The position numbers and the translations under genes were made by a program. Positions 62,841 to 64,000 of a DNA stretch of 64,000 bases are shown here, in pieces. The notes beneath the pieces are model-generated. The model searched no databases. It saw nothing but the letters and a program-made list of their open reading frames with translations, and had not been told where the DNA came from. This DNA comes from Streptomyces fragilis (GTDB lineage Bacteria; Actinomycetota; Actinomycetes; Streptomycetales; Streptomycetaceae), in the NCBI RefSeq assembly GCF_003112515.1, contig NZ_BEVZ01000004.1, positions 744,001 through 808,000 of the forward strand, written 5' to 3'. Each line of letters starts with the position of its first letter. The first letter of the stretch is position 1.

Positions 62841-64000
62841 AGCTCTCCCAGGCGTCGGATCAGGGGGGCCACCCGCTGCACCCCGTGCCGGTAGGCGCCG
62901 CGGGCGGACTCCCGGACGGCCCGGCGCAGCGGGCCGGGCGCGCGGTCGGCGAGGGGCGCGCCGGGCAGCGGAGCGCCGTCGGGGGCGAGGTGGTGGCGGG
63001 CGAGGATCCCGGGCAGGTAGCCCGGTGCCGTGCGCAGCGTGTAGTAGGGGGCGAGCGGCGGCAGGCCGGGCGCCTCCAGCAGCCCGGTCAGGCGTTCCCG
63101 GGCGGTGTCGAAGGCGGACGCGTAGCCGCCGTCGGCTGCGACGCCCTGCCGGGCCAGCCACCGCTCGTCGGGGACCGGCAGGTGCCCGGCGTCCAGGTCG
63201 TCGAAGGAGGCGAGGACGCCGGAGCCGGTGAAGTGGTGGTTGCCGAGGGCCTCCCGCACGCCGAGGTCGGTGAGGACCGCCGTGGGGATCCGGCGGTGCA
63301 GGGACTCCAGCGCCGCCGTCGAGGAGACCGTGACCAGCAGGTCGGTGCGGTCCAGCACCTCCCCCATGTGCCCGTACACCAGGCGGAGGTTGGGCGGCTG
63401 CTCCAGCGCCCGCACCAGCTTCTGGTAGGGCAGTTCCTCGACGTGGGTGGTGTGCTCGCCGGGCCGGGAGCGCAGCTTGAGCAGCACCTCCCGCTCGGGG
63501 TGCCGGCGGGCGTGGCGCACCAGGCGCTCCAGCAGGTACAGCCGGTCCCTGCGGGTCTCCGGGACGGAGGGCTGCGCGGCGAACACCACGGTGTACGGCC
63601 GGTCCCCGCCGCCCTCGCCCGCGTCCCGGTAGGGGGCGCCGCCGAGGAAGGGCAGCGCCACCTCGGTGACGGCGCCGTCGTCGGCGCCCACCCCCCGGTA
63701 GACGGCGCGGAAACGGTCCGCGTCCTGGCGGGAGTTGGCCAGCACCAGGTCGGCGCCGTGGCGCAGCAGCAGGCCGTCGGCGAGCTTCTCGTAGACGATG
63801 CCGACGTAGCCGGTGACCACCACCGGCCGCCGTCGGGCGCCGAGGCCGCCCCGCTCCGCCCACACGTGGCGCAGTCCGTGCAGCACGGCCTGCACGCCGC
63901 CGCCCACCAGGGCCAGCAGCACCACGTCGTACGGCTGCTCTCCCGCGGTGTCCTCTCCCCCGGCCCGCTGGACCTCCTGGAGGAACTCCGCGGCGCTCAC
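62837..64000 (-). CDS. putative glycosyltransferase (DUF6716-like), possibly 5'-truncated
   Basis: 387 residues visible. YDVVLLALVGGGVQAVLHGL, VVTGYVGIVYEKLADGLLLR, VLLKLRSRPGE and VTVSSTAALE suggest a GT-B-type transferase related to glycerophosphotransferases. The frame reaches the window edge, where it begins with a GTG at 64000; whether this is the true start cannot be decided. It heads the visible part of the nonulosonic-acid cluster. Confidence 0.75.
   Translation of the reverse strand: MSAAEFLQEVQRAGGEDTAGEQPYDVVLLALVGGGVQAVLHGLRHVWAERGGLGARRRPVVVTGYVGIVYEKLADGLLLRHGADLVLANSRQDADRFRAVYRGVGADDGAVTEVALPFLGGAPYRDAGEGGGDRPYTVVFAAQPSVPETRRDRLYLLERLVRHARRHPEREVLLKLRSRPGEHTTHVEELPYQKLVRALEQPPNLRLVYGHMGEVLDRTDLLVTVSSTAALESLHRRIPTAVLTDLGVREALGNHHFTGSGVLASFDDLDAGHLPVPDERWLARQGVAADGGYASAFDTARERLTGLLEAPGLPPLAPYYTLRTAPGYLPGILARHHLAPDGAPLPGAPLADRAPGPLRRAVRESARGAYRHGVQRVAPLIRRLGEL

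Overview
The window is chromosomal DNA from a high-GC actinomycete, almost certainly Streptomyces. Third codon positions are nearly all G or C. Gene order and sequences match the conserved core of the genus: hutH, maf, pccB/accE, birA, cya, accA, deoR, lpdA, a purine nucleoside phosphorylase, a phosphosugar mutase, deoC, sigQ-afsQ1-afsQ2, add, and a deoA/cdd/nucleoside ABC transporter block. No rRNA, tRNA, IS element, phage or CRISPR array was seen.

Layout. 1-9883: a glycerophosphodiesterase fragment, a zinc alcohol dehydrogenase, a MacB/FtsX-type ABC exporter, an L,D-transpeptidase lipoprotein, a small secreted protein with a class E sortase motif (LADTG), histidine ammonia-lyase and a GAF-GGDEF protein. 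9985-20028: maf, a 52-residue membrane protein, acyl-CoA carboxylase epsilon and beta subunits, biotin ligase, adenylate cyclase, an enoyl-CoA hydratase, a tandem-repeat array, a membrane protein and the biotinylated carboxylase alpha subunit. 20165-29808: DeoR regulator, NAD(P)H-quinone dehydrogenase LpdA, purine nucleoside phosphorylase, phosphosugar mutase, a PH-domain membrane protein, deoC and two aldehyde dehydrogenase-family genes, the second lacking the catalytic half.

30563-34418 is the most unusual locus. Three genes overlap by ATGA: a small helical protein, an NB-ARC/TPR STAND ATPase and a membrane-anchored protein. The first ends, and the second begins, with nearly the same short motif (RVYQAGRDQ / RVYQASGDQ). 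This is the architecture of a bacterial NLR signalling through a prion-like amyloid motif to a membrane-active (Bell-like) effector, and it is the best candidate for a little-described system.

34648-48386: uridine kinase; sigQ and afsQ1-afsQ2-lipoprotein with an AfsQ1-type binding site between them; VanZ and PspC proteins; adenosine deaminase; a hydrolase; a LysR/MFS divergent pair; an ECF-type sigma factor with a C-terminal SnoaL-like domain, overlapping antisense with a STAS gene; and a SpoIIE-type phosphatase broken by a frameshift. 48415-57400: thymidine phosphorylase, cytidine deaminase, two ABC permeases, an ABC ATPase and a BMP-type binding lipoprotein for nucleoside uptake and salvage, then an M20 amidohydrolase. 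57694-64000: an APC permease, about 1 kb of tandem repeats, and the end of a nonulosonic-acid (sialic acid/Kdn-type) cell-wall glycopolymer cluster.

A 12-bp palindrome, CTACGCGCGTAG or a close variant, lies in the promoter regions of the nucleoside phosphorylase, deoC, add, the ABC transporter operon and the BMP lipoprotein. This suggests one regulator for the scattered nucleoside-salvage genes. Several genes have a -10 hexamer 6-8 nt before the start codon and no ribosome binding site, so leaderless mRNAs are likely.
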